A stretch of 64,000 bases of DNA from Glutamicibacter uratoxydans (GTDB lineage Bacteria > Actinomycetota > Actinomycetes > Actinomycetales > Micrococcaceae). Made by a program: the position numbers and the translations under genes. Each line of letters begins with the position of its first letter. The first letter of the stretch is position 1. The notes under the pieces are model-generated. The model saw only the letters and a list, made by a program, of their open reading frames with translations. It searched no databases and had not been told where the DNA came from. The stretch lies in assembly GCF_006539925.1 (NCBI RefSeq), contig NZ_BJNY01000012.1, positions 62,001 through 126,000 on the forward strand. Direction: 5' to 3'. Of this stretch, positions 25,625 through 33,844 are shown one piece after another.

Positions 25625-27418
25625 GTGGCTCATTTACTCGGGGGCGAAGCCCTGCATCTTGAATATCCCACCCACGTAGTCTTTGACTCGGTTACCATCG
25701 GAATCTCCGACGGCGACCGCATCGGTCTGGTGGGTCGCAACGGCGAAGGCAAATCGTCCCTGCTGGGCATGCTTTCGGACAAGATCGAACCGAATTCGGG
25801 CCGGGTCACCAAGCGCAACGGCCTGCGCGTCGGCGTGCTTGACCAGTCCGATACCTTGGATTCGAATGCCACGATCCACTATTCGGTGGTCGGAGACATG
25901 GCAGACCACGAGTGGGCAGGCGAAGCGCGCATCCGCGACATCATCTCCGGCCTCGTTGCAGATCTGGATTGGGAAGCCACCGTGGGAACGCTCTCCGGCG
26001 GCCAGCGCCGCCGCGTTGCCCTGGCCGCCCTGCTGGTGCAGGACTGGGATGTCATCATCCTGGACGAGCCCACCAACCACCTTGACGTTGAAGGCATCTC
26101 CTGGCTGGCCGAACATATTAACAACCGCTGGTCCAAGAACGCTGGTGGCCTGATGGTCGTCACCCACGACCGCTGGTTCCTCGACGCGGTTTGCACCACC
26201 ACCTGGGAAGTCCACGACCGCATCGTGGAGCCATTCGAAGGCGGCTATGCCGCCTACGTGCTGCAGCGCGTTGAACGCGACCGCATTGCAGCGGTGACCG
26301 AATCCAAGCGCCAGAACATGATGAAGAAGGAACTTGCCTGGCTGCGCCGCGGCGCCCCAGCGCGAACTTCCAAGCCGAAGTTCCGCATCGAGGCGGCCAA
26401 CCAGCTGATTGCCGATGTTCCCCCGGTGCGCAACCCACTGGAACTGCAGAAGATGGCCACCAGCCGCTTGGGCAAGGACGTCATCGACCTACTGGACACC
26501 GAGGTTTCCTTTGGCGACAAGCAGATCCTCAAGCCCTTCACCTGGCGCATCGGCCCGGGCGAGCGCTCGGGCCTGCTGGGAGCCAACGGTGCCGGCAAGT
26601 CCACCCTGCTGGGCCTGATCGCAGGCACCGTCGAGCCGACCGGCGGACGGGTGAAGCGCGGCCAGACGGTCAAGCTTGCGGTGCTTGACCAGCAGTTCCG
26701 CGAGCTGGAGCATATCGGCGAGGACAAGGTCCGCGAAGTCCTGGGCCGATTCCGCACCACGTTTAACGTGGACGGCAAGGACCTGACCCCGGCGCAGCTG
26801 CTTGAACGCCTGGGCTTCTCCTCCGCCCACCTGTCCACCAAGGTCAATGAGCTCTCCGGCGGCCAGCGCCGCCGACTGCAGCTGCTGATGATCTTGATGA
26901 ACGAGCCGAACGTCATGATCCTCGATGAGCCGACCAACGACGTTGACACCGACATGCTCGCGGCCCTGGAAGACCTGCTTGATTCTTGGCCTGGAACCTT
27001 GATCGTGGTCTCCCACGACCGCTACCTGCTGGAGCGCGTCACCGACCAGCAGTATGCGATCCTCGATGGCAAGTTCCGCCACGTGCCGGGCGGCGTTGAC
27101 GAATACCTGCAGCTGCGCAGCAGCCAGGCATCGAATTCAGGCTCCAACCCTTCGAATGCTGCGAGCCAAGCGACCCCTCAGAAAGCTTCCGGGCCCTCGG
27201 GTGCGGAGATCCGCGCAGCGCAGAAAGAAATGAATGCCAACGAGCGCAAGGTCGGCCAGCTGAACGACAAGATCGCCAAGATCCACGAGAAGATGGCGGC
27301 CCATGACCAGAGCGACTACGAGGGCTTGGGCAAGTTCACTGCGGAGATGAACGAGCTGCAGGAGCAGGTTGACCAGCTTGAGGAACGCTGGCTGGAACTG
27401 TCCGAGATCATCGGCTAG
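25625..27418 (+). CDS. ABC-F family ATPase (ribosome-associated)
   Basis: 597 residues with two ABC domains and no membrane spans. Domain 1 has Walker A GRNGEGKSS, signature LSGGQRRRVALAALL and LDEPTNHLDV. A charged linker follows (about 235-290, rich in Lys/Arg: KKELAWLRRGAPARTSKPK). Domain 2 has GANGAGKST, LSGGQRRRLQLL and LDEPTNDVD. The C-terminal about 60 residues are a charged coiled coil (NANERKVGQLNDKIAKIHEK), as in Uup-type proteins. ABC-F proteins act on ribosomes or in translational stress, some giving antibiotic resistance; which applies here cannot be told. It is probably leaderless (GTG start). Confidence 0.9.
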   Translation: MAHLLGGEALHLEYPTHVVFDSVTIGISDGDRIGLVGRNGEGKSSLLGMLSDKIEPNSGRVTKRNGLRVGVLDQSDTLDSNATIHYSVVGDMADHEWAGEARIRDIISGLVADLDWEATVGTLSGGQRRRVALAALLVQDWDVIILDEPTNHLDVEGISWLAEHINNRWSKNAGGLMVVTHDRWFLDAVCTTTWEVHDRIVEPFEGGYAAYVLQRVERDRIAAVTESKRQNMMKKELAWLRRGAPARTSKPKFRIEAANQLIADVPPVRNPLELQKMATSRLGKDVIDLLDTEVSFGDKQILKPFTWRIGPGERSGLLGANGAGKSTLLGLIAGTVEPTGGRVKRGQTVKLAVLDQQFRELEHIGEDKVREVLGRFRTTFNVDGKDLTPAQLLERLGFSSAHLSTKVNELSGGQRRRLQLLMILMNEPNVMILDEPTNDVDTDMLAALEDLLDSWPGTLIVVSHDRYLLERVTDQQYAILDGKFRHVPGGVDEYLQLRSSQASNSGSNPSNAASQATPQKASGPSGAEIRAAQKEMNANERKVGQLNDKIAKIHEKMAAHDQSDYEGLGKFTAEMNELQEQVDQLEERWLELSEIIG

Positions 27419-27431
27419 GCCTCATTGCATG

Positions 27432-27467
27432 AATGCCTCGGAAACATCCTTTTGTTTCCGAGGCATT
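27432..27467 (+). terminator. Rho-independent terminator after ABC-F gene
   Basis: A 14-bp stem (27432-27445 with 27454-27467), arms AATGCCTCGGAAAC/GTTTCCGAGGCATT, is followed by ATTTTTG. Confidence 0.9.
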
Positions 27468-27514
27468 ATTTTTGTCGCATAAAAGAGCCCACAGGCACGT
27501 GGCACACTGAGTCC

Positions 27515-27970
27515 ATGACGAAATATGATGATGCCAGCTGGCACTACGGCGGCGCGTTCCCTGATGATTTGAGGCCGGAGGCCGCCTCTACCCATATAGG
27601 CATATTTCTAGCATGGTGTGTGCTCCATGATCTGGCTGAAGAGGAAACTCTCGAAGATCTAGGCGAGGACCTTGACCTGCTGTATCAACGCAAGATGACA
27701 CCAGGCGCTTTTCTTCGTGAACTGTTCGACGAAAAATTCTCAAGTGATGATCTTTCGAGTCTAGGCAATGCTTTTGCAGTCGCATATTACGTAGGCAAGA
27801 ACGACGATGCCCTTTATGTTGACGACTATTTAGATCTCTTCAACGTTCAAGCTAATGACATTTATTCAGTACCTGATACTTGGGAGACCTTCGATAAGCT
27901 CAGCCCCATCATCCTTGAGCGCTACCGTTCCTGGGAGCTATCAGACATGCCCAGGTTCTTGAATCCCTAA
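27515..27970 (+). CDS. DUF7832-like small protein (immunity-type orphan)
   Basis: 151 residues, strongly acidic, soluble. It opens YDDASWHYGGAFPDDLRPEA followed by ASTHIGIFLAWCVLHDL. This pattern matches, from memory, the DUF7832 family of scattered small proteins seen among polymorphic-toxin immunity genes. Its codons look more A/T-rich than those of its neighbours, suggesting acquisition. No toxin gene is adjacent. ATG 27515 is chosen because conserved sequence begins there; no clear ribosome site is visible. It lies between the ABC-F terminator and a weak hairpin. Confidence 0.65.
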   Translation: MTKYDDASWHYGGAFPDDLRPEAASTHIGIFLAWCVLHDLAEEETLEDLGEDLDLLYQRKMTPGAFLRELFDEKFSSDDLSSLGNAFAVAYYVGKNDDALYVDDYLDLFNVQANDIYSVPDTWETFDKLSPIILERYRSWELSDMPRFLNP

Positions 27971-27989
27971 CATTTACTCGTGTATGGAA

Positions 27990-28012
27990 GGTGGCCATCA
28001 CACTTGGCCACC
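27990..28012. terminator. Short hairpin between convergent genes
   Basis: GGTGGCCA (27990-27997) pairs with TGGCCACC (28005-28012) around a 7-nt loop. A modest stem with no T-run between the DUF7832-like gene and the LLM pseudogene. Confidence 0.45.
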
Positions 28013-28040
28013 TCCCGCTGATTAAACCTCTGCGATAGTT

Positions 28041-29070
28041 CTAGGCGATCATGTCCTTGACCATGGGGACCACCTTTTCGCCGTAGAGTCCGATGCTCTG
28101 CTGGTGGGCTGCATGGGTCACCGGCTGGTCGTATTTGAAGTCGAAGCGGTTCACCTTCAGCGTCTTGAGGGTCGCGGCAATCTTCTTCGCCACGGTTTCC
28201 GGCGAGCCGACATACAGCGCCCCGTGCTCGATCTCATGCTCGAATTGGCCTGGCTGCGGAGCCGGCCAGCCGCGCTCCTCCCCCATGCGGGTGCGCATTT
28301 TCAGCCAGCCGTCGTGGACCAGCTCGCGGGCTTCTTCATCGGTTGGCGCTACCAGCCCCGGCGAGTGGACCGCCACCGGCTTGTGGGGGGACGCCGAACT
28401 GGTCCTGCGCCCGCTCGAACAGGTCAATATACGGGGCGAAGCGTTCGGCTGAGCCACCGATAATCGCCAGGAACAGCCCGAACCCGTGGCGTGCTGTACG
28501 GATCACCGATTCAGGGCTGCCGCCGACCCCCACCCAGGTGGGGATCCCGTTGGCCGTGGTCGGGAAGACGCGCTGCGCCCGCAGGCCGGCGCGGGTTTTA
28601 CCTTCCCAGGTCACCGGCTTCTCCTTGACCAGCTTGGCCAGCAGGTCCAGCTTCTCTTCAAAAAGCACTTCGTAGTCCTGCAGGTCGTAGCCGAAGAGCG
28701 GGAAAGATTCGGTGAACGAACCGCGGCCCGCCACGATCTCGGCGCGGCCGTTGGAAGCTGCATCCAAAGTGGCAAAACGCTGGAAGACCCGTACCGGGTC
28801 ATCGGAGCTAAGCACGGTCACGGTTGAGCCCAGGCGAATATTCTTGGTCAGGGAGGCAATGGAAGCCAGCACCATTTCGGGGCTCGACACCGCGAAGTCC
28901 GGGCGGTGGTGTTCTCCGATTCCGAAGAAATCAAGGCCCAGCTGGTCTGCAAGGACCGCATCGTCGATCAGGTCGCGGATGACTTGTGGGTGCTCAACTG
29001 GGATCCCCGATTCGTCCTTGGTTACGCCGCCGAAGGTATCTACACCGAATTCGATTTCATTCATACACAT
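28041..29070 (-). pseudogene. LLM-class flavin-dependent oxidoreductase, single frameshift
   Basis: Two overlapping minus-strand frames together encode one luciferase-like monooxygenase family protein of about 342 residues. The first (29070 to about 28390) carries GVDTFGGV, FFGIGEHHRPDFAVSSPE and IRLGSTVTVLSSDDP. The second (about 28384 to 28041) carries KPVAVHSPGLVAPTDEEARE, YVGSPETVAKKIA and SIGLYGEKVVPMV. The break is a run of six G (28385-28390): removing one base restores a continuous frame through FGVP-HKPVAVHSPG. It is either a recent inactivating slip or an assembly error. GAGGAAG precedes ATG 29070. The substrate is unknown. Confidence 0.85.
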
Positions 29071-29091
29071 GTAACTTCCTCGAAGCTACAA

Positions 29092-29589
29092 CTATTCCCC
29101 GGCGATTCTCATCTTGAATCCCACGTGGGATCCGGTGAATCCCAACCGTTCATAGAAGCGATGCGCCTCGGTGCGCGCACTGTCGCTGGTCAGCTGGACC
29201 AGTCCCGCGCCCCTGCGCTTGGCTTCGGCAACGGCCCATTGGATCATTGCCGAGCCGATTCCCCGACCGCGAAGTTCTTCATCCACCCTGACTGCCTCAA
29301 TCTGCATCCGTGTGGCGCCGGCCCTCGCCAAGCCGGGAAGAAGCGTCAGCTGCATCGTGCCCACGATTTTCCCGTGCTCGTCCTCAACGACGGCCAGGAA
29401 GTGGGCGGGATCCGAGTCGATTGCGTGGAAGGCCGCAAGATAGCCGGCAGCAGTTGTTTCGGCTTCTTGATACTCGGCTTTCCTGATCGCGTCATTGGCC
29501 ATGAGCTCGATGATGGCTCCGATGTCTTCGGCGACGGCCCTGCGCAAAAAATAACCGGTGGTGCCATGTGCCAAGGTTTCAAGAGTCAT
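29092..29589 (-). CDS. GNAT family N-acetyltransferase
   Basis: 165 residues of the GCN5-related acetyltransferase fold: N-terminal YFLRRAVAEDIGAIIELMA, the acetyl-CoA pyrophosphate loop RVDEELRGRGIGSAMIQWA, and LTSDSARTEAHRFYERLGF with the conserved Tyr. Related proteins include diamine or small-molecule acetyltransferases. The acceptor cannot be assigned. It lies 21 nt upstream of the LLM pseudogene on the same strand, so the two may be cotranscribed. Confidence 0.85.
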   Translation of the reverse strand: MTLETLAHGTTGYFLRRAVAEDIGAIIELMANDAIRKAEYQEAETTAAGYLAAFHAIDSDPAHFLAVVEDEHGKIVGTMQLTLLPGLARAGATRMQIEAVRVDEELRGRGIGSAMIQWAVAEAKRRGAGLVQLTSDSARTEAHRFYERLGFTGSHVGFKMRIAGE

Positions 29590-29634
29590 GGCTGAAATTC
29601 TGCCATGTCCTGCTGCGAGGCGATGCTGAATCGC

Positions 29635-30195
29635 TTAATGACTCGGAGCGGCGATCTGGGCAATCTGTTCAAAGCTCAAGGCCCGGTCGGCATAGATCAG
29701 GCGGATGGCCTTCGGGTCCGGGTTTCCCTCATCCAGCCCACGATAGGCAAGTGTGAATCCCAATTTCTGTGCCACCGCGCTCGATGCAGGATTATGTTCA
29801 AGAATCGAAGCGGCAACGGGAACGGCAGGCAGCTTTTCTCGGGCCCGCTCTACCGCAGCGCGCGCAATTTCGGTGGCGAAGCCTTGGCCCTGCGATGCGA
29901 CGGCAAAACGATAACCGAGGTTCCAATAGGAACCGCCAATGAGGCTGCAGCCGCCGTAGCCGATCAGCTTCTCTCCCTCACGGGCACGGATGACCCACGT
30001 TCCCAACCCACATTCGTCCCAGCTGTTGCACCAAGCGTCCATCATGGTCTTGGTCTGCTCCGGACTCTGATGTCGGGAACTGGGGCGATGTGCCCAGAGT
30101 CGCTCGTCGCTGCACAGCGCAAACAGCTCCTCCAGGTCGGCGGAGCTCGGCATAGAGGCATTCAGGCGTGCTGTATGAATTTGGTGCATCACCAC
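29635..30195 (-). CDS. GNAT family N-acetyltransferase (RimJ/L-like)
   Basis: 186 residues. It has the RimJ/RimL-type layout: RLNASMPSSADLEELFALCSD at the start, then WVIRAREGEKLIGYGG, LGYRFAVASQGQGFATEIAR for acetyl-CoA binding, and SSAVAQKLGFTLAYRG near the end. Such enzymes acetylate ribosomal-protein N-termini or small amines; the substrate here is unknown. It is 45 nt upstream of the other GNAT gene on the same strand. The two are only distantly similar, so this is not a recent tandem duplication. Confidence 0.83.
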   Translation of the reverse strand: MVMHQIHTARLNASMPSSADLEELFALCSDERLWAHRPSSRHQSPEQTKTMMDAWCNSWDECGLGTWVIRAREGEKLIGYGGCSLIGGSYWNLGYRFAVASQGQGFATEIARAAVERAREKLPAVPVAASILEHNPASSAVAQKLGFTLAYRGLDEGNPDPKAIRLIYADRALSFEQIAQIAAPSH

Positions 30196-30245
30196 AGGCT
30201 ATTCGAACTCACCGACATGATGTCCATGACGGCGGCAAACACCAA

Positions 30246-30422
30246 TTAGCTTGAGCGCCGAACCCGTTCCCTGGTGACCCCGATGATCAGCGCGATGATG
30301 CCCAGCCCTTGCGCACCCCAGCCCAAAGCTCCCAGATGCAGCCAAGTACTGATGCTGGCGCCGCCCATCAATAGAACCACAGCGCAGCTGAGCCAAAGCC
30401 AGCTGCTTCGCGAATACCTCAT
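30246..30422 (-). CDS. Small two-helix membrane protein
   Basis: A 58-residue ORF read directly from the minus strand: a basic start (MRYSRSS), a hydrophobic span WLWLSCAVVLLMGGASIS, a short TWLHLGALGWGAQG turn, a second span LGIIALIIGV, and a basic end TRERVRRSS. The composition is that of a real membrane hairpin and not a random frame. No strong ribosome site is visible before ATG 30422. It sits between ispE (41 nt upstream) and the GNAT gene, so it may be the tail of the tatD-rpf-rsmA-ispE strand. Function unknown. Confidence 0.6.
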   Translation of the reverse strand: MRYSRSSWLWLSCAVVLLMGGASISTWLHLGALGWGAQGLGIIALIIGVTRERVRRSS

Positions 30423-30462
30423 GGCCCGAGCCTAACCCGCCATGAGGATTGCGGCTAGGGGC

Positions 30463-31422
30463 TTATCTGGATTCCTCTGCGCCGTCGAGGTCTTCGGACA
30501 GCACAACCCGTGCACCAGGAGCCGGGGCGCTGACAGCAAGGGTTGCCACCCCGACCTCGTCGCCCAGCTGCGCCATCACCTGCTCTGCGTGCTCGGCGTC
30601 TTCCACCAGCAGGGCAAGGGTGGGGCCCGAGCCGGACACCATCGCGCGCAGGGCGCCTGCTCCCTCGGCAAGATCCCGCACCGTGCCCAGCTCCGGGGCC
30701 AGGGCCAGGGACGCCTGCGTCAGGTCATTGATCAGAACCTGCGAGAGTGCCTGGGCATCAGATTCCATGAGGGCCTTGATCACCTCGGGGTCGACTTCCT
30801 GCGGCACCTCGAGTTCTTGGCCGGCTCGCAGGCGGTCCAGCATCGCATAGACGCGTGGGGTGGACAGCCCGTAGCTGGCAGGAATCAGCACCCAGTGGGT
30901 TTTGGCGCGGGTCAGCAGCGGTGCCAGCTGGTCTCCCACGCCCAACCCGATGGCAGCCCCGCCCATCAGGGCGAAAGGAACATCCGCTCCCAGGCGCGCG
31001 CCCAGGCGGCCTAGTTCTTCGCGGTCCAGCCCCGTCTGCCACAGCTCATTGCAGGCGACCAGCGCCGCCGCCGCGTCGGCCGAGCCTCCGCCCATGCCGC
31101 CGGCAATCGGCACGCGCTTGGTGATGTGCAGGTTTGCCCCCAGCGTGCATCCGGTGTGCTCGCGCAGCAGTTGCGCGGCCTTGTACACCAGGTTGGCTTC
31201 GCCCAACGGGAAGTTCTCCGGGTCCGAGACCACCGTAGAGCCTGGTTCGAGGCTCAGCTGGAGTTCTGAATCATGGCGCAGCGTCGCTTCGATCTGTTCG
31301 AGCAGCGACACCGCAACGTAGAGGCTCGCGACTTCGTGATATCCGTCCTCGCGCGGAGGGCCGACCCTGAAGTACACGTTGATCTTGCCCGGGGCTGTGG
31401 CGATGACTCGTTGCTTTAGCAC
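30463..31422 (-). CDS. ispE: 4-diphosphocytidyl-2-C-methyl-D-erythritol kinase
   Basis: A 319-residue GHMP kinase of the non-mevalonate isoprenoid route; it phosphorylates CDP-ME. Seen: TAPGKINVYFRVGPPREDGYH with the substrate Lys, the ATP-binding glycine loop PIAGGMGGGSADAAAAL, and C-terminal MVSGSGPTLALLV. The length is slightly above E. coli IspE. GTG 31422 begins 4 nt after the rsmA stop, with its ribosome site (GAAGGG) inside the rsmA end. rsmA-ispE is a standard actinobacterial gene pair. Confidence 0.95.
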   Translation of the reverse strand: MLKQRVIATAPGKINVYFRVGPPREDGYHEVASLYVAVSLLEQIEATLRHDSELQLSLEPGSTVVSDPENFPLGEANLVYKAAQLLREHTGCTLGANLHITKRVPIAGGMGGGSADAAAALVACNELWQTGLDREELGRLGARLGADVPFALMGGAAIGLGVGDQLAPLLTRAKTHWVLIPASYGLSTPRVYAMLDRLRAGQELEVPQEVDPEVIKALMESDAQALSQVLINDLTQASLALAPELGTVRDLAEGAGALRAMVSGSGPTLALLVEDAEHAEQVMAQLGDEVGVATLAVSAPAPGARVVLSEDLDGAEESR

Positions 31423-31425
31423 TGG

Positions 31426-32307
31426 CTACCCTTCGGTCTTCGCTTCGGCCGGGACCTGTTCGGCGGCCTTGGCAATGGCGATGTAGGCGTCGATATCAAG
31501 CTTTTCGCCACGTTCCTTCGGATCGATTCCGGCGGCCACCAGGATCTGCTCCGCGCGGGCCCCCGAACCTGCCCAGGAGGACAGAGCGGCGCGCAGGGTC
31601 TTGCGGCGCTGGGCGAAGGCTGCATCGATGATCGCGAACACGTCCTTGCGGTCAGGTGTCTCGCTGCGGTCTTTGTCGCGGGTGAAGGAGACCAGACCGG
31701 AATGGATCTTCGGGGCGGGCCAGAACACGTTCATGCCAATCACCCCCGCCTTGCGCATGGTGCCGTACCATGCACCCTTGACCGAGGGCACGCCGTAGAT
31801 CTTATTGCCCGGGGTGGCGCTCATCCGGTCTGCGACCTCGTCCTGGACCATGACCAGTCCGTGCCGGATCGAGGGGAAATGCTCCAGCAGATGCAGCACC
31901 ACCGGCACCGCTACGTTGTAGGGAAGGTTCGCCACCAGGGCAGTGGGCTCGCCGGGAAGTTCGGTAACCTTCATGGCGTCGCTGAGGATCACCGTGAGGT
32001 CGTCTTCGCGCCCCGGGCGGAACTCCGCCATGGTCTGGGGCAAGCGCTTGGCCAGCGGCGGATCGATTTCTACCGCAACCACCTTGGCGGCCGCGTCCAT
32101 GATGCCAAGGGTCAGCGAGCCGAGGCCCGGACCAACTTCCAGCACCGTCTCTTCGGGAGAAACGTCGGCAGAAGCAATGATGCGACGGATGGTGTTTCCG
32201 TCGATCACAAAATTCTGGCCCAGCGTCTTGGTAGGCCGGATTCCTAGCTCATCGGCCAGCCGGCGAATATCGGTGGCTGAAAGCAGTGGTAAAGATTCCT
32301 TAGACAT
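31426..32307 (-). CDS. rsmA: 16S rRNA (A1518/A1519-N6)-dimethyltransferase
   Basis: 293 residues (KsgA). It dimethylates two adjacent adenines in helix 45 of 16S rRNA during late 30S assembly; its loss gives kasugamycin resistance. Seen: [17 protein letters not shown]-binding [15 protein letters not shown], the [11 protein letters not shown] acidic position, and catalytic [14 protein letters not shown] 32307 is preferred over the adjoining in-frame GTG 32310. It is followed tightly by ispE. Confidence 0.95.
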   Translation of the reverse strand: MSKESLPLLSATDIRRLADELGIRPTKTLGQNFVIDGNTIRRIIASADVSPEETVLEVGPGLGSLTLGIMDAAAKVVAVEIDPPLAKRLPQTMAEFRPGREDDLTVILSDAMKVTELPGEPTALVANLPYNVAVPVVLHLLEHFPSIRHGLVMVQDEVADRMSATPGNKIYGVPSVKGAWYGTMRKAGVIGMNVFWPAPKIHSGLVSFTRDKDRSETPDRKDVFAIIDAAFAQRRKTLRAALSSWAGSGARAEQILVAAGIDPKERGEKLDIDAYIAIAKAAEQVPAEAKTEG

Positions 32308-32352
32308 CACAAATCCAATTCTAGTTCAGCCAAATTCTTCTCAAGAGAAAAA

Positions 32353-32387
32353 CGCGGCGCACCCACCGTGATGGTGAGCGCGCCGCG
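32353..32387 (-). terminator. Hairpin between rpfB and rsmA
   Basis: CGCGGCGC (32353-32360) pairs with GCGCCGCG (32380-32387), with an inner CACC/GGTG stem. On the minus strand it is followed by TTTTTCTCTT. It lies 35-70 nt past the rpfB stop. Confidence 0.75.
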
Positions 32388-32422
32388 CAGTAAGTTTTGA
32401 ATTCCGGCCAAGCCCTGAAGGC

Positions 32423-33586
32423 TTAGCGCAGACCCAGCTTGCTGGTGCAGGCTGGCCATGCGCCCCAGCCCTGTGCCTTCTGAACCTTCTTGGCGATGCG
32501 CACCTGTTCTGCCTTGGATGCATCGCTTGGCAGGCCGGAGCCGCCGTAGGCGCGCCAGGTGCCGAGGTTGAACTGCAGGCCGCCATAGTAGCCGTTGCCG
32601 GTGTTGATCGACCAGTTGCCGCCGGACTCGCACTTGGCGATGGCATTCCATACGCCGGAGACGGTGGTGTTGTCAGACTTGCTGGAGGACTTCGAAGAAG
32701 AGGATTCCTTCTTCTCCACCTTGGTGCCGACCTTGATGACTTCGGCGACCGGTTCCTTGGTCACCTTCGATTTCAGGACTTCTTCCTCGCCCTTTTCGCC
32801 GTTGCGGGTTTCCTGGCGCAGGGTCAGCTCGCGCTCGCCCTTTTCGCCCTTGGTCTCGACCTCGGTCTTGCCCTTTTCAAGCTTCTTGTCCTTGACCTTC
32901 TTGGTCTCAAACTTGATGTCCCGGGTTTCATCCCAGGTCTTGATGCTGACCTTGATGACCTCGATCTGCTGGCCATTGGCGATCTTGGTGCTGGTCTCGA
33001 CGTCCTTCTCGGTGTCCTTGTCCAGCTTGACGTTGACCTCGTCATCGCCGCCCAGGGAAATCTTCTGCTCGTCGAGCAGTTCCTTGACGCTCTGCGCGGT
33101 GGTGGCGACCTTGGTCTTCTTCTTGTCGACGACCAGGGTCACGTCTTTGGGAGTGATGATCTCGATGTCGTTGCTGACGGTGGACAGGTCCTTGGACTCG
33201 TCCAGCGAAACTTCGGAGCCTTCTTCAAGGTTCAGCTCGTCAACCAGATCGGCCACGGTCATGCCGGTGGTGTGCACTACGCGGTCGGTGCCATCCAAGG
33301 TCACCTGGATCGACTTGTTGCGCTTGATGTCGATGGTCTGGTTGTTCACCACATCGGAGCTTGGATCTGCGGAGATCTCATCACGCTCGTCCAGGGCGAT
33401 GTCCTGCTGTTCAAGAACTGCGGAAACGGTGTCGGCGCGGGTGGAAACTACCCGGCTTTCGCCGTCGACCGAGATCGTGACGGATTTCTGTCCGGCAATG
33501 TAGAAGACGGTGCCGGCAATAACCAACGCCACGGCAAGCGCCTGGACCAGATATTTGGCCCAGCGATTCTTGAGCAAGTGAGTCAC
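32423..33586 (-). CDS. rpfB: Resuscitation-promoting factor RpfB
   Basis: A 387-residue secreted or membrane-anchored muralytic enzyme that promotes growth resumption. An N-terminal membrane segment (about 12-31, LVQALAVALVIAGTVFYIAG) comes first. Three DUF348 repeats of about 55 residues follow (start motifs VTISVDGE, IQVTLDGT, VTLVVDKK), then a G5 domain (about 210-290), a Ser-rich linker, and the C-terminal Rpf domain. That domain carries IAKCESGGNWSINTGNGYYG with the catalytic Glu and paired cysteines (CESGG, PACTS). GTG 33586 is used. The tatD-rpfB-rsmA-ispE order is conserved in actinobacteria. Confidence 0.95.
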   Translation of the reverse strand: MTHLLKNRWAKYLVQALAVALVIAGTVFYIAGQKSVTISVDGESRVVSTRADTVSAVLEQQDIALDERDEISADPSSDVVNNQTIDIKRNKSIQVTLDGTDRVVHTTGMTVADLVDELNLEEGSEVSLDESKDLSTVSNDIEIITPKDVTLVVDKKKTKVATTAQSVKELLDEQKISLGGDDEVNVKLDKDTEKDVETSTKIANGQQIEVIKVSIKTWDETRDIKFETKKVKDKKLEKGKTEVETKGEKGERELTLRQETRNGEKGEEEVLKSKVTKEPVAEVIKVGTKVEKKESSSSKSSSKSDNTTVSGVWNAIAKCESGGNWSINTGNGYYGGLQFNLGTWRAYGGSGLPSDASKAEQVRIAKKVQKAQGWGAWPACTSKLGLR

Positions 33587-33611
33587 GGTAGTGAGATCCC
33601 CATCGTTTGTA

Positions 33612-33652
33612 GATTGAACCCTGGTGGATAAACCAGTACAAGCTGTTCAATC
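33612..33652 (-). promoter_or_regulatory. Structured leader upstream of rpfB
   Basis: Complementary arms GATTGAAC (33612-33619) and GTTCAATC (33645-33652) enclose a second stem CTGGT (33621-33625) with ACCAG (33632-33636). This would fold as a two-part hairpin 26-66 nt before the rpfB start in the mRNA. It does not show the conserved cores of the ydaO (c-di-AMP) riboswitch often found before rpf genes. It may be a protein-binding or translation-control element. Confidence 0.4.
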
Positions 33653-33844
33653 CGGCAGCGGTGCCGCTTGTCTATCGTTCAGTTTCTTCGCCGTGTTTCC
33701 CAAATGCTTGGTGCGCCAGGATCAGGCTGCGTTTTGTCCGTCAACACCCGAAATTAGGCTCGTTGAACAACGCATCTTTTCTACCGTAACCGAATTGTTA
33801 CATTTCTAGCAACAGTCTTATGAGGAGCAACACACCTTCAGTGC

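Noticed and set aside
28041-29070. Two separate overlapping oxidoreductase genes
   Set aside because: The two frames are the two halves of one LLM protein that join after removing one G from a G6 run.
33587-33844. ydaO-type c-di-AMP riboswitch upstream of rpfB
   Set aside because: The conserved GGGGAACC-like core and long multi-stem layout are not present; only a simple nested hairpin is seen.
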